Below, piece by piece: positions 18,479-29,959 of a stretch of 64,000 bases of DNA. A program made the translations under genes and the position numbers. Origin of the DNA: Kluyvera cryocrescens NBRC 102467 (GTDB lineage Bacteria; Pseudomonadota; Gammaproteobacteria; Enterobacterales; Enterobacteriaceae); NCBI RefSeq assembly GCF_001571285.1, contig NZ_BCTM01000020.1, positions 47,472-111,471 of the forward strand, given 5' to 3'. Every line of letters starts with the position of its first letter. The stretch's first letter is position 1. The notes under the pieces are model-generated. The model did no database searches. It worked only from the letters and a program-made list of their open reading frames with translations, and was not told the origin of the DNA.

Positions 18479-19402
18479 CTAGGCAGGCATAGACTTACGT
18501 ACCGCGCTGAGCAGGATTTGGGCCCCGGCTGAGAGCGGCGTGTCGACACGGGTCAGAATACCAATGGGTTCACCCTGGCCCTGAGTGCCAATCGGCAGTG
18601 CAGTGAGAAGGCCGCGTCGTAAATCATCCTTTACCGCCCCGGACGGGACGAACCAGATGTAGTTATAGTCAACGGTCAGTTGGCGAGAGAGCGACGCTGA
18701 CAGGGTTTCGATACAACCGGCCGGCATTTTACAGCCCTGACTTTGCAGCAAGGTTTCGGCGTTTTGCCGGGGAACCGTTCCTTTTGGCGACACCACCACC
18801 GGCCATTCCAGCACTCGGCTGAGGGTGATATTTTCCTGCAGTAGGGGATGATCGGGACGAACCACCAGCTTCAGAGATTCAAGGAACAACAGCTCATAAT
18901 TTAGCCCGGTCATCAGTTCAGGATCGGACATGCGGCCAATACCCAGATCGATATCTCCGGACTTTAGCGCCGCCAGCAGCATGGTGTTATTCATGGTCGC
19001 GACCTGTAAGGTCACCTCTTTTTGCTGCTGATGGAACGGTCCGATTACTGCGGGTAAAACCCCGAGGGCGGCTGTCGGTAATGCACCGATGCGCACTACA
19101 TCATTATTAACACCTTCTTTACGAACGAGCGCCTGCCCGGCGTTATTAAGGGCATCAAGTACCTTGACCGCGTGGGTTAAAAACTGCTCGCCAGTGAGGG
19201 TTAACTGTGCGCCCATCCGGCCGCGCTCGAACAGGCGAGAGCCGGTCAGTTGTTCCAGTTCATTGAGCGTCTTGGAGAGCGCCGGCTGGCTTAAATTAAG
19301 GGTTTCAGCCGCTCGCCCTAAAGTTCCTTGCTGAGCGACGGCTACGAATGTGTGCAGATGGCGCAGACGAATGCGCTGACTAAAGAGAGCATTTTTTTCC
19401 AT
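18479..19402 (-). CDS. pcaQ: LysR-family activator of protocatechuate genes, PcaQ-like
   Basis: This 307-aa LysR regulator has the N-terminal HTH RIRLRHLHTFVAVAQQGTLGRAAETLNLSQPALSKTLNELEQ and a periplasmic-binding-like effector domain (VVRIGALPTAALGVLPAVIGPF; DIDLGIGRM). The length and the RLRHL...TLGRAAETLNLSQPALSKTL signature are those of PcaQ, which activates pca genes in response to a ring-cleavage product such as beta-carboxymuconate. It lies downstream of pcaHG in the same direction, separated by a hairpin, so it probably has its own promoter. It sits where K-12 has the divergent LysR gene ydcI beside ydcJ. Confidence 0.85.
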   Translation of the reverse strand: MEKNALFSQRIRLRHLHTFVAVAQQGTLGRAAETLNLSQPALSKTLNELEQLTGSRLFERGRMGAQLTLTGEQFLTHAVKVLDALNNAGQALVRKEGVNNDVVRIGALPTAALGVLPAVIGPFHQQQKEVTLQVATMNNTMLLAALKSGDIDLGIGRMSDPELMTGLNYELLFLESLKLVVRPDHPLLQENITLSRVLEWPVVVSPKGTVPRQNAETLLQSQGCKMPAGCIETLSASLSRQLTVDYNYIWFVPSGAVKDDLRRGLLTALPIGTQGQGEPIGILTRVDTPLSAGAQILLSAVRKSMPA

Positions 19403-19530
19403 AAGCGATGTTAAAAACAGAGTGGTATCAGTGACAAGTGAAGTTGTTTAAATTTGATAACTTGCTAGCAAATTATTATTAACATTTGTGCGGTTTAACA
19501 GACAAGCGTTTTGTTGCTTCCAGGAAGGGA

Positions 19531-19568
19531 CCCGTATCGCGATGTCCATTGGCGCGTTGCGATACGGG
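19531..19568 (-). terminator. Hairpin downstream of pcaHG
   Basis: CCCGTATCGC and GCGATACGGG form a perfect 10-bp stem around an 18-base loop, beginning nine bases after the pcaG stop codon. It separates pcaHG from pcaQ. Confidence 0.6.
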
Positions 19569-19576
19569 GTAAACCA

Positions 19577-20997
<1,421 letters not shown>

Positions 20998-21024
20998 TTA
21001 AAGTGAATTTAAGGTGTATTTTAA

Positions 21025-21039
21025 ATAACCCAGGGTTAT
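21025..21039. promoter_or_regulatory. PcaQ/LysR-type binding site upstream of pcaH
   Basis: ATAACCCAGGGTTAT is a perfect 15-bp palindrome containing a T-N11-A LysR core. It resembles the PcaQ motif described in Sinorhizobium (ATAACC-N4-GGTTAA), with one base less in the spacer. It lies between divergent pcaH and ydcJ, about 90 bases from the pcaH start and 122 from ydcJ. Confidence 0.7.
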
Positions 21040-21161
21040 GTATGCGCGGAAATTCACCTACTAAATCAACTCAGTAGCCGGGATCACACTTTGTAAATTC
21101 TTACCGCATAGCGCCATGGGTTTTCCTACACTGCAATTATGGTCACAGGAGACATGACATC

Positions 21162-22505
21162 ATGGCGCACACCCTTTCGGCAGATGATATTCGGGAAGAG
21201 TTTTCACAAGCAATGTCGGCAATGTACCAGCAAGAAGTCCCACAATATGGCACTTTGCTGGCATTAGTGGCTGACGTAAATCTGGCCGTGCTGGAAAATA
21301 ACACGCGCTTACATGAGCAGTTAGCTAACGCGGATGAACTGGCGCGCCTGAATGTTGAACGACATGGCGCGATTCGCGTAGGCACCGCGGAAGAGCTGGC
21401 GACGCTATGCCGCATTTTCGCCATTATGGGAATGCAGCCCGTGGGCTATTACGACCTGTCGGTGGCCGGGGTTCCGGTGCATTCCACCGCTTTTCGCCCC
21501 GTTGAAGATGCCGCGCTGCAGCGTAATCCATTTCGCATTTTCACCTCTTTGCTGCGTCTGGAACTGATTGATGATCCGGCACTGCGGCGCAAGGCCGCGC
21601 AAATCCTGGCAAAGCGCGATATCTTTACGCCGCGCTGCCGTGCGCTGATGGATATTCACGATGAACAGGGGGGATTGACGGCTCCTCAGGCGCATGAATT
21701 TGTCCGGGAAGCGCTGGAAACCTTCCGCTGGCATCGCCATGCAACCGTGGATAAAGAGACCTACCAGGCGCTGAACCAGCAGCATCGATTGATTGCCGAT
21801 GTGGTGTGTTTTCCCGGCTGTCATATTAATCATCTTACCCCGCGAACCCTCGATATTGACCGGGTGCAGTCGCTGATGGCGGAATACGGTATTGAGCCGA
21901 AAGCCGTGATCGAAGGCCCTCCGCGCCGCGCCGTACCGCTGTTACTGCGTCAGACCAGCTTTAAAGCGCTGGAAGAGCCGGTAGAGTTCGCCGGTGAACT
22001 TAGCGGCACCCATACCGCACGATTTGGGGAAATCGAGCAGCGCGGCGTAGCGCTTACGCCAAAGGGACGGGCGTTGTACGACAAGCTGCTGGCCGAGGCG
22101 GGGGTGGGCAAAGACAATCTGAGCCACCAGGAGCATCTTCAGGCGGTGTTTAAAGCGTTCCCGGATAGCGAATTCTTATTGCGGCAGCAGGGCCTGGCAT
22201 GGTTCCGCTACCGTCTCACGCCAACCGGCGATGCGCACCGGCAGGCTATCCGTCCCGGTGATGATCCACAACCGTTCATTGAGCGCGGCTGGGTTGTGGC
22301 CCAGCCTATTACCTACGAAGACTTTTTGCCGGTCAGCGCGGCAGGGATTTTTCAGTCCAATCTCGGAGGTGATGTTCAAACCCGCAGCCACGGTAACGCC
22401 AGCCGCAACGCCTTTGAGCAGGCGCTGGGACGTGAGGTGTTGAATGAGTTTAGCCTCTATGAGGAGGCCGAACTGCGCAGCAAACGCCGTTGCGGTCTGC
22501 TTTAA
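21162..22505 (+). CDS. ydcJ: 2-oxoadipate dioxygenase/decarboxylase family protein YdcJ (HglS-like)
   Basis: The 447-aa product has exactly the length of E. coli YdcJ and is highly similar throughout. Its Pfam family (DUF1338) includes HglS of Pseudomonas putida, an Fe(II) enzyme that converts 2-oxoadipate to D-2-hydroxyglutarate in D-lysine catabolism. Likely metal ligands are His68 (ERHGAIR), a His in CFPGCHINHLTPRTLD and the Glu in ARFGEIEQRG. AGGAG lies ten bases before ATG 21162. In K-12 its divergent partner is ydcI; here pcaHG-pcaQ occupy that side. The physiological role in enterobacteria is not settled. Confidence 0.93.
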   Translation: MAHTLSADDIREEFSQAMSAMYQQEVPQYGTLLALVADVNLAVLENNTRLHEQLANADELARLNVERHGAIRVGTAEELATLCRIFAIMGMQPVGYYDLSVAGVPVHSTAFRPVEDAALQRNPFRIFTSLLRLELIDDPALRRKAAQILAKRDIFTPRCRALMDIHDEQGGLTAPQAHEFVREALETFRWHRHATVDKETYQALNQQHRLIADVVCFPGCHINHLTPRTLDIDRVQSLMAEYGIEPKAVIEGPPRRAVPLLLRQTSFKALEEPVEFAGELSGTHTARFGEIEQRGVALTPKGRALYDKLLAEAGVGKDNLSHQEHLQAVFKAFPDSEFLLRQQGLAWFRYRLTPTGDAHRQAIRPGDDPQPFIERGWVVAQPITYEDFLPVSAAGIFQSNLGGDVQTRSHGNASRNAFEQALGREVLNEFSLYEEAELRSKRRCGLL

Positions 22506-22547
22506 AACGGGTACTCTGCATGGATTGAAAGTCAAAAGGAACAAGAC

Positions 22548-24056
22548 ATGCAGAGTAATGCATCAATTCGCGTGGAAACGCGGCAGGGAACGTTGTCTGG
22601 AGTGGTTGAAGGGGATGTGCATCTGTGGCGAGGTATACCATATGCTGCCGCCCCTATAGGCTCATTGCGCTGGCGAGCCCCGCAGCCGGTCGCGGCGTGG
22701 ACAGGGGTGCGCCAGGCCGACTGTTTCTCCGCTTCAAGCTGGCAAAGTAGTGAATATTGTGTGGCGTTGGGGGGCGGCGATCCGGGCCGTTTCTCGGAGG
22801 ATTGCCTTTATCACAACGTCTGGTCACCCGCCGAACGTTCAGCCCCTCTGCCGGTAATGGTTTGGCTGCACGGCGGCGGTTATGCGATCGGTGCGGGGGG
22901 CCTGCCGCCCTACGACGGTAAAGCGCTGGCTCAACGCGGTGCGGTAGTGGTGACAATCAACTATCGACTGGGGCATTTGGGTTTTTTTGCGCATCCCGCG
23001 CTGGAAGGAGAAGACGGCGATCGTCTGTACAATTTCGGCTTACTGGACCAGATTGCCGCGCTCAACTGGGTGCAAGAAAACATTGCGGCCTTTGGTGGTG
23101 ACCGTGACAACGTCACTTTATTCGGTGAATCTGCCGGTGCCCGCAGCGTTATGTCGCTCATGGCCTCCCCAAAAGCGCGTGGGCTGTTTCACAAAGCGAT
23201 TATCCAAAGCAGCTATACCTTACCCGATCTGCCGCGGGAAACGGCGCTAGCCCGAGGCCAGCGACTGGCCGAACATCTGCATCTTCCCAATGCCACTGCC
23301 GAGCGTCTGCGCGAACTGCCCGCTGACGTCTTCTGGTCACTTGAGCCTCCTTATAATATCGGTCCGGTTCCTATCGTTGGCGATGCGGTATTACCGCAAC
23401 CGATGCTTGACGTTTTCTTTGCCGGGAAACAGCACGCCATGCCGGTGCTTGTCGGCTCGAACAGCGATGAAGCCAGCGTGATGCCGGTATTTGGCATCGA
23501 CCTTGCCGGGCAGATCAAAAAGCTGCGTCGGGAGAGGCGGTTGGGGCTCGGGCTCATTAAATTGCTCTATCCCGGCGTGAAGGGGGATGAAGAATTGGGC
23601 AGGCAGGTTTGCCGGGATATGGCGTTTACCACGCTTGGCTATGTGGTGATGCAAGCGCAGCAGCGCATTAACCAACCGTGCTGGCGCTATTGGTTTGATT
23701 ATGTTGCCGAAGCCGAACACCAGACCTATCTCCACGGCGCCTGGCACGGTAACGAAGTCCCCTATGTTTTCGATACCCTCGGGCAGATAACGCCGTCATC
23801 GGCGTATGCCACCGAGAACGATCTGGCCTTTGCTGCCAGCGTGGCGGATTACTGGGTGAACTTTGCCCGTGACGCTAGCGCCAGTCATACGGTATTAGCC
23901 GGGCCGGTGCGATGGCCCGCTGCGGTTCGCGGCCGGGATCGCTTATTGCGTATGGGGCTCAATAAACAGGCGGGATTTCGGGTTGAGAACCGTTTCATGC
24001 GCGCGCGAATGGCGCTGTTTAAGCGGGTGATGAAACACCATGTGAATCTGGACTAG
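22548..24056 (+). CDS. Type B carboxylesterase/para-nitrobenzyl esterase family
   Basis: This 502-aa alpha/beta-hydrolase has the type B layout: an N-terminal GTLSGVVEGDVHLWRGIPYAAAPIGSLRW, oxyanion loop WLHGGGYAIG, nucleophile FGESAGARSVM, the acid in VGSNSDEASV and the catalytic His in HGNEVPYVF. There is no signal peptide, so it is cytosolic and acts on carboxylic esters of unknown identity. It follows ydcJ by 42 bases with its own ribosome site (AAGGA) and is absent from this place in K-12. It may hydrolyse an aromatic ester in keeping with the pca genes, but nothing shows this directly. Confidence 0.9.
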   Translation: MQSNASIRVETRQGTLSGVVEGDVHLWRGIPYAAAPIGSLRWRAPQPVAAWTGVRQADCFSASSWQSSEYCVALGGGDPGRFSEDCLYHNVWSPAERSAPLPVMVWLHGGGYAIGAGGLPPYDGKALAQRGAVVVTINYRLGHLGFFAHPALEGEDGDRLYNFGLLDQIAALNWVQENIAAFGGDRDNVTLFGESAGARSVMSLMASPKARGLFHKAIIQSSYTLPDLPRETALARGQRLAEHLHLPNATAERLRELPADVFWSLEPPYNIGPVPIVGDAVLPQPMLDVFFAGKQHAMPVLVGSNSDEASVMPVFGIDLAGQIKKLRRERRLGLGLIKLLYPGVKGDEELGRQVCRDMAFTTLGYVVMQAQQRINQPCWRYWFDYVAEAEHQTYLHGAWHGNEVPYVFDTLGQITPSSAYATENDLAFAASVADYWVNFARDASASHTVLAGPVRWPAAVRGRDRLLRMGLNKQAGFRVENRFMRARMALFKRVMKHHVNLD

Positions 24057-24169
24057 CAGATTTTGTTCGCTGAGCAATTGGATTATCAGTCAATTTTGTC
24101 TAGAGTGGGCGGTTCTGACGCCGTTTTTATTTTGCAGCATTCCGACTTTAAAAGGACGCTTTGCCAGGC

Positions 24170-25825
24170 ATGAATCGCAGACACTTTCTCAAATCTTCAA
24201 TGGCTGTTGCCGCCGTGTGCGGTACTTCCGGTTTTGCATCGCTTTTCTCCCAGGCCGCACTGGCTCAGGAGTCCGATATCGCCGACGGCCAGACGCGTCG
24301 TTTTGATTTCAACGTCCTGCAATCCATGGCGCACGATCTGTCGCGTCAGCCGTGGAGCGGCGCGCCGCGTGCGCTGCCGGATACGCTGGCAAACCTAACG
24401 CCGCAGGCCTATAACAGCATTCAGTACGATGCCTCCCAGTCGCTGTGGAACAATGTCAAAGAGCGCCAGCTCGACGTGCAGTTCTTCCACGTGGGCATGG
24501 GCTTCCGCCGCCGCGTACGCATGTTCTCACTCGACCCGGCCAACCAGCAGGCGCGTGAAATTCACTTCCGCCCTGAGCTGTTCCAGTACAACGATGCCGG
24601 TGTCGACACCAAACAGCTGGAAGGTCAGACCGATCTGGGATTTGCCGGTTTCCGCGTCTTTAAAGCGCCGGAGTTGGCGCGACGCGATATCGTCTCCTTC
24701 CTCGGCGCCAGCTATTTCCGCGCGGTGGACAGCACCTATCAGTACGGCCTGTCCGCACGTGGTTTAGCCATTGATACCTATACCGACAGCCTGGAAGAGT
24801 TCCCGGACTTTACCTCGTTCTGGTTTGAAACGGCGAAGCCGGGGGCAACCACCTTTACGGTGTATGCACTGCTCGACAGCGCAAGCGTCACTGGTGCCTA
24901 CAAGTTCGTGGTGCACTGCGAACAAGCGCAGGTGATCATGGATGTGGAGAACCACATTTATGCACGTAAAGATATCAAGCAGTTAGGTATCGCGCCGATG
25001 ACCAGTATGTTCAGCTGCGGTAACAACGAACGCCGCGTCTGCGACACTATTCACCCGCAAATCCATGACTCCGATCGTCTGGCGATGTGGCTGGGTAACG
25101 GTGAGTGGATCTGTCGTCCGCTGAATAACCCGCAAAAATTGCAGTTCAACGCCTACCAGGATAAAAACCCGAAAGGCTTTGGTCTGCTTCAGCTGGACCG
25201 CGATTTCACCCACTATCAGGACGTGATGGGCTGGTATAACAAACGTCCAAGCCTGTGGGTTGAGCCGCGCAATCATTGGGGGAAAGGGGCCGTCAGCCTG
25301 ATGGAAATCCCAACCACCGGTGAGACGCTGGATAACATCGTTTGCTTCTGGCAGCCGGAAAAACCGATGAAAGCCGGCGATACTATGGACTTCAGCTATC
25401 GCCTGTACTGGAGCGCCATGCCGCCGATCCGTTCCCCGCTGGCTCGCGTGCTGGCGACCCGTACCGGAATGGGCAGTTTCCCGGAAGGCTGGGCTCCGGG
25501 TGAACACTATCCGGAGAAATGGTCCCGCCGCTTTGCCATCGACTTCGTTGGCGGCGACCTGAAAGCGGCCGCACCGAAGGGCATCGAGCCGGTTATCACG
25601 CTCTCCAGCGGTGAAGCGAAGCAGATTGAGATCCTCTACGTCGAGCCGTTCGACGGTTACCGTATCCTGTTTGACTGGTATCCGACTTCCGACTCAACCG
25701 AGCCGGTGGATATGCGTCTGTTCCTGCGCTGTCAGGGTGATGCCATCAGCGAAACGTGGTTGTATCAATACTTCCCGCCGGCCCCGGAAAAACGCCAATA
25801 CGTTGACGACCGCATCATGAAGTAA
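24170..25825 (+). CDS. opgD: Glucan biosynthesis protein D OpgD (MdoD)
   Basis: This periplasmic protein shapes the backbone of osmoregulated periplasmic glucans. From ATG 24170 the product is 551 aa, the same as E. coli OpgD; a TTG at 24161 would add three residues. The Tat signal [20 protein letters not shown] carries the twin arginines. The family core ([48 protein letters not shown]) is strongly conserved through to the end. Terminated by a hairpin with a T-run. Confidence 0.96.
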   Translation: MNRRHFLKSSMAVAAVCGTSGFASLFSQAALAQESDIADGQTRRFDFNVLQSMAHDLSRQPWSGAPRALPDTLANLTPQAYNSIQYDASQSLWNNVKERQLDVQFFHVGMGFRRRVRMFSLDPANQQAREIHFRPELFQYNDAGVDTKQLEGQTDLGFAGFRVFKAPELARRDIVSFLGASYFRAVDSTYQYGLSARGLAIDTYTDSLEEFPDFTSFWFETAKPGATTFTVYALLDSASVTGAYKFVVHCEQAQVIMDVENHIYARKDIKQLGIAPMTSMFSCGNNERRVCDTIHPQIHDSDRLAMWLGNGEWICRPLNNPQKLQFNAYQDKNPKGFGLLQLDRDFTHYQDVMGWYNKRPSLWVEPRNHWGKGAVSLMEIPTTGETLDNIVCFWQPEKPMKAGDTMDFSYRLYWSAMPPIRSPLARVLATRTGMGSFPEGWAPGEHYPEKWSRRFAIDFVGGDLKAAAPKGIEPVITLSSGEAKQIEILYVEPFDGYRILFDWYPTSDSTEPVDMRLFLRCQGDAISETWLYQYFPPAPEKRQYVDDRIMK

Positions 25826-25835
25826 TGTTGTTATC

Positions 25836-25870
25836 GCCCGGCTCCGCAGCGCGACACCGGGCTTTTTCTT
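25836..25870 (+). terminator. Terminator of opgD
   Basis: GCCCGG and CCGGGC flank a 15-base loop and are followed by TTTTTCTT, just after opgD. The small gene ydcH, found here in K-12, is absent: only 65 bases separate opgD and rimL. Confidence 0.8.
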
Positions 25871-25890
25871 CATAACGGAACCTCCTGAAC

Positions 25891-26442
25891 ATGACTCCCG
25901 TAGAAACCATTACCGTTAGCGACACGCTTTCGCTCCAGGCTGTCAATGAAAGTCATATCCGCGAGTTGCATCAACTGGTGCTGGATAATCGAGACTGGCT
26001 GCAGCAGACGCTGAACTGGCCGCAGTATGTAAAAAGCGAGCAGGATACCCGCCAGAACGTGCAGGGCAATATGATGTTGCACCAGCGCGGCATCGCCAAA
26101 ATGTTTCTGATTTTTCGCGATGAAAAAATGGTCGGTGTGATGTCGTTTAATCAGATAGAACCGTCCAATAAGACAGGCTATATCGGCTACTGGCTGGATG
26201 AACAGGCGCAGGGTCAGGGGATCCTTTCGGCGTCGCTACAGGCCTTTATCGACTATTACGTTGAACGCGGCGAGATTCGTCGCTTTGTGATCAAATGCCG
26301 GGTCGATAACCTGCGCAGCAATCAGGTTGCGCTGCGTAACGGTTTTAGCCTTGAAGGGTGTTTACGCCAGGCGGAATTTCTCAACGACCGGTTCCACGAC
26401 CAAAATATCTACGCGCGGATCATCGATAATTCCCCGTCATAG
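25891..26442 (+). CDS. rimL: Ribosomal-protein L7/L12 serine acetyltransferase RimL
   Basis: The 183-aa GNAT acetyltransferase acetylates the N-terminal Ser of L12 to give L7. Visible features are the RimL start (SDTLSLQAVNESHIRELHQLVLDNRDWLQQTLNWP), the GNAT core GYIGYWLDEQAQGQGILSASLQAF with the acetyl-CoA loop QGQG, and CRVDNLRSNQVALRNGFSLEG. It overlaps the convergent ydcK by six bases, as in K-12. Confidence 0.94.
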   Translation: MTPVETITVSDTLSLQAVNESHIRELHQLVLDNRDWLQQTLNWPQYVKSEQDTRQNVQGNMMLHQRGIAKMFLIFRDEKMVGVMSFNQIEPSNKTGYIGYWLDEQAQGQGILSASLQAFIDYYVERGEIRRFVIKCRVDNLRSNQVALRNGFSLEGCLRQAEFLNDRFHDQNIYARIIDNSPS

Positions 26443-27417
26443 TGCGCCAAACAACGGCGTGCGGATAATGCGCTGCGCGCCGCTGAACGATTTTCGTCCG
26501 CGTAGATGAATGGCTTCTCCGGGCAGCGCCTCGACCACCACGCTGTCGTCTAAATCAATGTGATACTCGATCAGCACATCGCCAATCACCTGAGCATCGC
26601 CCTGTACCAGCACATGGTCATCGAGCAGGATAGGGCCACCGCGTAGACGCGCATTGCCGCCAACCAACACATGATGTTTCAGGATGCAGTTGCCTTCAAT
26701 AACGGCGTTCTCTGCCACCTGTGCGCTGTAGCGCAGCGTTGGGATCTCGTCTTCGCCGTATCCGGCAATAATATGTGCACTGCCATACACTTTCGCGCAG
26801 TCGCACACCCAAATATTATTCTCTTCGTTACCTTCCAGACGCGCGTGGTCATAAACTTCCGCGCGGTGTTCTACAAACGCATAATTAAGCCAGGCGTGGC
26901 CGTAAATTTGCGCCTGATGAACCACCCGACAGTGGCTCAGTCGCGCGCTATCGTAGATTTGCAGTTCGCGATCCTGTTCGGCGGTTAACCCTTTGGCACC
27001 GACAATCTGGCAGCGTTCGCTAATCCGCGCATGACCGTACAGATGACAGGCTCCGTGAACCTGGGAATGTTGTACCGCGACGTGGCCGCTTAGAAGCGCA
27101 TGGTGGCCGATCTGACTGCAATCCACCCAGGCGTTGCCGCTAATCAAAGCATGGTGGCTGATTTCACTTACACCGGTGATCCTGGCGTTGTCCTCCACTC
27201 GCGCACCGGCGTAGACAAGGCTATTTTCGTCATAAATCCAGCATTCGCCGTCTTGGCTAAGCGCCTGTTCGTCATCGAGCCAGCCACCGCGTGTACCCGC
27301 GGTGACATCAGCAAAATCACGCAGGGCAATAATCTGGCGGACCACGAGGCTCTCTTTTGCGCCGGGTCCTCCAATTTGTACGCTGCGCGTATCGTCACTG
27401 AGACGGAATTTATTCAT
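26437..27417 (-). CDS. ydcK: Left-handed beta-helix hexapeptide-repeat protein YdcK
   Basis: From ATG 27417 the protein is 326 aa, the E. coli YdcK length. It is made almost wholly of hexapeptide-type repeats (NARITG, NAWVDC, HALLSG, HARISE, NAVIEG, NARLRG, DAQVIG), which fold as a left-handed beta helix. Repeats of this kind occur in acyltransferases and scaffolds, but no catalytic His typical of acyltransferases was recognised. Function unknown. The 424-codon open frame includes 98 upstream codons that overlap the divergent promoter and are not coding. Confidence 0.93.
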   Translation of the reverse strand: MNKFRLSDDTRSVQIGGPGAKESLVVRQIIALRDFADVTAGTRGGWLDDEQALSQDGECWIYDENSLVYAGARVEDNARITGVSEISHHALISGNAWVDCSQIGHHALLSGHVAVQHSQVHGACHLYGHARISERCQIVGAKGLTAEQDRELQIYDSARLSHCRVVHQAQIYGHAWLNYAFVEHRAEVYDHARLEGNEENNIWVCDCAKVYGSAHIIAGYGEDEIPTLRYSAQVAENAVIEGNCILKHHVLVGGNARLRGGPILLDDHVLVQGDAQVIGDVLIEYHIDLDDSVVVEALPGEAIHLRGRKSFSGAQRIIRTPLFGAL

Positions 27418-27528
27418 GATGAGCCCCGCAAAGATGAACCTTTTAACTGTAGCAAAACCTGAACCTGGGACGCGTTTCTGCTGTATAACATGTGATTCTG
27501 ACATCAATAAAATGCAGGAGTAAACAGG

Positions 27529-28155
27529 GTGATTTCGAGTCTCATTGCGATAGCGGCGGTGCTCATCATGGGCGTCATGAGCCCGGGCCCAAGCTTTATT
27601 TACGTGGCACGGACCGCCGTGGTGCAGTCGCGGGTGCACGGTTTGATGACGGCGCTGGGCACTGGAGCGGGCGCCGCGATTTTTTCCATTATGGCGATGC
27701 TGGGACTGCAAAAGGTGCTCAATGCGGTGCCGGAGTTGTTCATCGGGCTGAAGGTGGCGGGCGGCGCCTATCTTATCTGGATGGGCATCAAAATTTTTCG
27801 CGGCGCTCGTCAGCCTATGGCGATTGCTCTTGGCCGCGAGAAGGCCGACATGTCGCTGTGGAACGCTTTTCGCAACGGGCTTCTCACCCAGTTGAGCAAC
27901 CCTAAAACGGCCATTGTTTTCGCCTCAATTTTCACCGCGCTGCTGCCAAGCCATATTCCGACGGCGTTCTACTATATTGTACCGGTACTGAGCTTTGTGA
28001 TTGATGCCGGCTGGTATTCGCTGGTGGCGTTTTTGCTGTCGGCGGAAAGGCCGCGTCGGGTCTATCTGCGAATTAAAGGGGCGGTGGACAGGATCTCGGC
28101 GACTATCCTCGGGATCCTTGGGTGTAAGCTTATCCTTACCTCTTTTTCGCGCTAG
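27529..28155 (+). CDS. LysE/RhtB-family amino-acid exporter
   Basis: This 208-aa membrane protein has six predicted helices and the RhtB-family patterns VMSPGPSFIYVARTAVV, GAYLIWMGIKIFRG and NGLLTQLSNPKTAIVFASIF. It starts at GTG 27529, eight bases after GCAGGAG. Divergent from ydcK and 59 bases before tehA; not found at this place in K-12. Export substrate unknown. Confidence 0.9.
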   Translation: MISSLIAIAAVLIMGVMSPGPSFIYVARTAVVQSRVHGLMTALGTGAGAAIFSIMAMLGLQKVLNAVPELFIGLKVAGGAYLIWMGIKIFRGARQPMAIALGREKADMSLWNAFRNGLLTQLSNPKTAIVFASIFTALLPSHIPTAFYYIVPVLSFVIDAGWYSLVAFLLSAERPRRVYLRIKGAVDRISATILGILGCKLILTSFSR

Positions 28156-28214
28156 CGTCGGCATAAAGAATCATTTAAAATGCAACTTAAACAATATTTG
28201 AATTAATAAACTAA

Positions 28215-29216
28215 ATGCGTAATAAAAACGATGAGGCCCAGGTTCTGAATCTACCGGCGGGCTATTTTGGCATGGTTCTGGGTACCATCGGTATGGGCTT
28301 TGCCTGGCGTTACGCCAGCACGATTTTGCCGGTGAGTCATGGGATTGGCGATGGCCTGGTGATACTGGCCATTGTGATGTGGTCGCTGCTCACCCTCGCT
28401 TTTTTAACCCGTGCGGTGCGTTTTCCTTATAGCGTCTGGCAGGAGATGAATCATCCGATTGCCAGCAGCTTTGTCAGTTTGTTCCCAGCAACCACCATGC
28501 TGGTTTCGATTGGCGTTGTGCCGTGGTCAAGAACCCTGGCGCTGGCGTTATTTTGCGTGGGCGTGGCGCTACAGCTTTGCTACGCCGCATGGCAAACTGC
28601 CGGGTTATGGCGTGGGGAACATCCTGCCGAAGCCACTACGCCGGGGTTGTATCTGCCGACGGTGGCAAACAACTTTATTAGTGCGATGACCTGCGGCGCG
28701 CTGGGTTTTAACGATGCTGGGTTGGTTTTTCTGGGCGCCGGTGTGATCTCCTGGTTAACGCTTGAGCCTGCTATTGTGCAACGTTTGCGCAGCGGCGGCA
28801 CGCTGTCAGTGCCGCTACGGACTTCGCTGGGCATTCAGCTTGCCCCCGCGCTGGTTGCTTGTAATGCCTGGCTTAGCGTGAACGGTGGTCATGCAGATGT
28901 TTTTGCCAAAATGCTCTTTGGCTATGGGCTGTTACAACTGCTGTTTATGCTGCGGTTAATGCCCTGGTATCTCCGTCAGGCGTTTAATGCTTCGTTCTGG
29001 AGTTTCTCGTTCGGCATCTCCGCGCTGGCGTCTACGGGGCTGCACCTCGGCCACGCTAGCGGCTCCGGCTTTTTCCATCATCTTGCGCTGCCGCTGTTTA
29101 TTTTTACCAATTTCGTGATTGGCCTGCTGCTTCTCAGAACGCTGATGATGCTGCTGCAAGGCAAACTTTTGACCCGCGTTGCCCCCTCAACGCTGATGAA
29201 ACCGAAGGATGAATAA
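28215..29216 (+). CDS. tehA: Tellurite-resistance/dicarboxylate transporter TehA
   Basis: The 333-aa protein of the TDT/SLAC1 channel family has about ten helices. It begins [24 protein letters not shown], as E. coli TehA (330 aa) does, and includes [21 protein letters not shown]. It confers tellurite resistance in high copy with TehB and is structurally related to plant anion channels. Its stop overlaps the tehB start by one base (TAATG). Confidence 0.94.
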   Translation: MRNKNDEAQVLNLPAGYFGMVLGTIGMGFAWRYASTILPVSHGIGDGLVILAIVMWSLLTLAFLTRAVRFPYSVWQEMNHPIASSFVSLFPATTMLVSIGVVPWSRTLALALFCVGVALQLCYAAWQTAGLWRGEHPAEATTPGLYLPTVANNFISAMTCGALGFNDAGLVFLGAGVISWLTLEPAIVQRLRSGGTLSVPLRTSLGIQLAPALVACNAWLSVNGGHADVFAKMLFGYGLLQLLFMLRLMPWYLRQAFNASFWSFSFGISALASTGLHLGHASGSGFFHHLALPLFIFTNFVIGLLLLRTLMMLLQGKLLTRVAPSTLMKPKDE

Positions 29217-29812
29217 TGACCACTCGTGACGAAAACTACTTCACCGATAAATACGGTATGACCCGCACCCATTCCGACGTTGTGCACGCGGCAACTATTG
29301 TAAAACCGGGGAAAACGCTCGATCTGGGCTGCGGCAATGGCCGTAACAGTCTGTACCTCGCGGCCAACGGCTACGATGTAACGGCATGGGATAAGAACCC
29401 GATGAGCATTCAGAATCTGCTGTCGATTCGCGATGCTGAAGGGCTGGAAAATCTGCAGGCGTCAATTCAGGATCTCAACACGTTGCGTTTTGAAGGGGAG
29501 TACGACTTTATTCTTTCGACCGTGGTGATGATGTTCCTCGAGGCTAAAACCATTCCGGGCCTGATTGCCAATATGCAGCGCTGCACCAAGCCCGGTGGTT
29601 ACAACCTGATCGTCGCGGCCATGGATACCGATGATTTCCCTTGCACCGTCGGCTTCCCCTTTGCGTTCAAAGCCGGCGAGCTGAAAAAATATTATGAAGG
29701 GTGGGATTTGCTGAAATACAACGAAGACGTTGGCGAATTACATCGCACCGATGAAAACGGTAATCGCATTAAATTACGGTTTGCCACGATGCTGGCGCGC
29801 AAGAATTCATAA
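29216..29812 (+). CDS. tehB: Tellurite methyltransferase TehB
   Basis: The 198-aa SAM-dependent methyltransferase volatilises or detoxifies tellurite and selenite. Motif I is [32 protein letters not shown], and later motifs are [13 protein letters not shown] and [15 protein letters not shown]. Length matches E. coli TehB (197 aa). Co-translated with tehA. A 12-bp hairpin follows. Confidence 0.95.
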   Translation: MTTRDENYFTDKYGMTRTHSDVVHAATIVKPGKTLDLGCGNGRNSLYLAANGYDVTAWDKNPMSIQNLLSIRDAEGLENLQASIQDLNTLRFEGEYDFILSTVVMMFLEAKTIPGLIANMQRCTKPGGYNLIVAAMDTDDFPCTVGFPFAFKAGELKKYYEGWDLLKYNEDVGELHRTDENGNRIKLRFATMLARKNS

Positions 29813-29820
29813 TCTGTATT

Positions 29821-29848
29821 TATATAACGGGCGAAAGCCCGTTATATA
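29821..29848 (+). terminator. Hairpin after tehAB
   Basis: TATATAACGGGC-GAAA-GCCCGTTATATA is a perfect 12-bp stem with a stable GAAA tetraloop nine bases after the tehB stop codon. No long T-tract follows. Confidence 0.75.
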
Positions 29849-29959
29849 CTGAATGATAATTTAATAATATTGCGAGCAATCTCCATTTTTGCCACAACTC
29901 ACACCTGATTTATTTGCTATAACTTACAGGCATTTTTGCATTTATCAGGGATTCTTCTC

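Noticed and set aside
27418..27711. 98-codon N-terminal extension of ydcK
   Set aside because: ATG 27417 gives exactly the known YdcK length, and the extension runs through the divergent promoter region.
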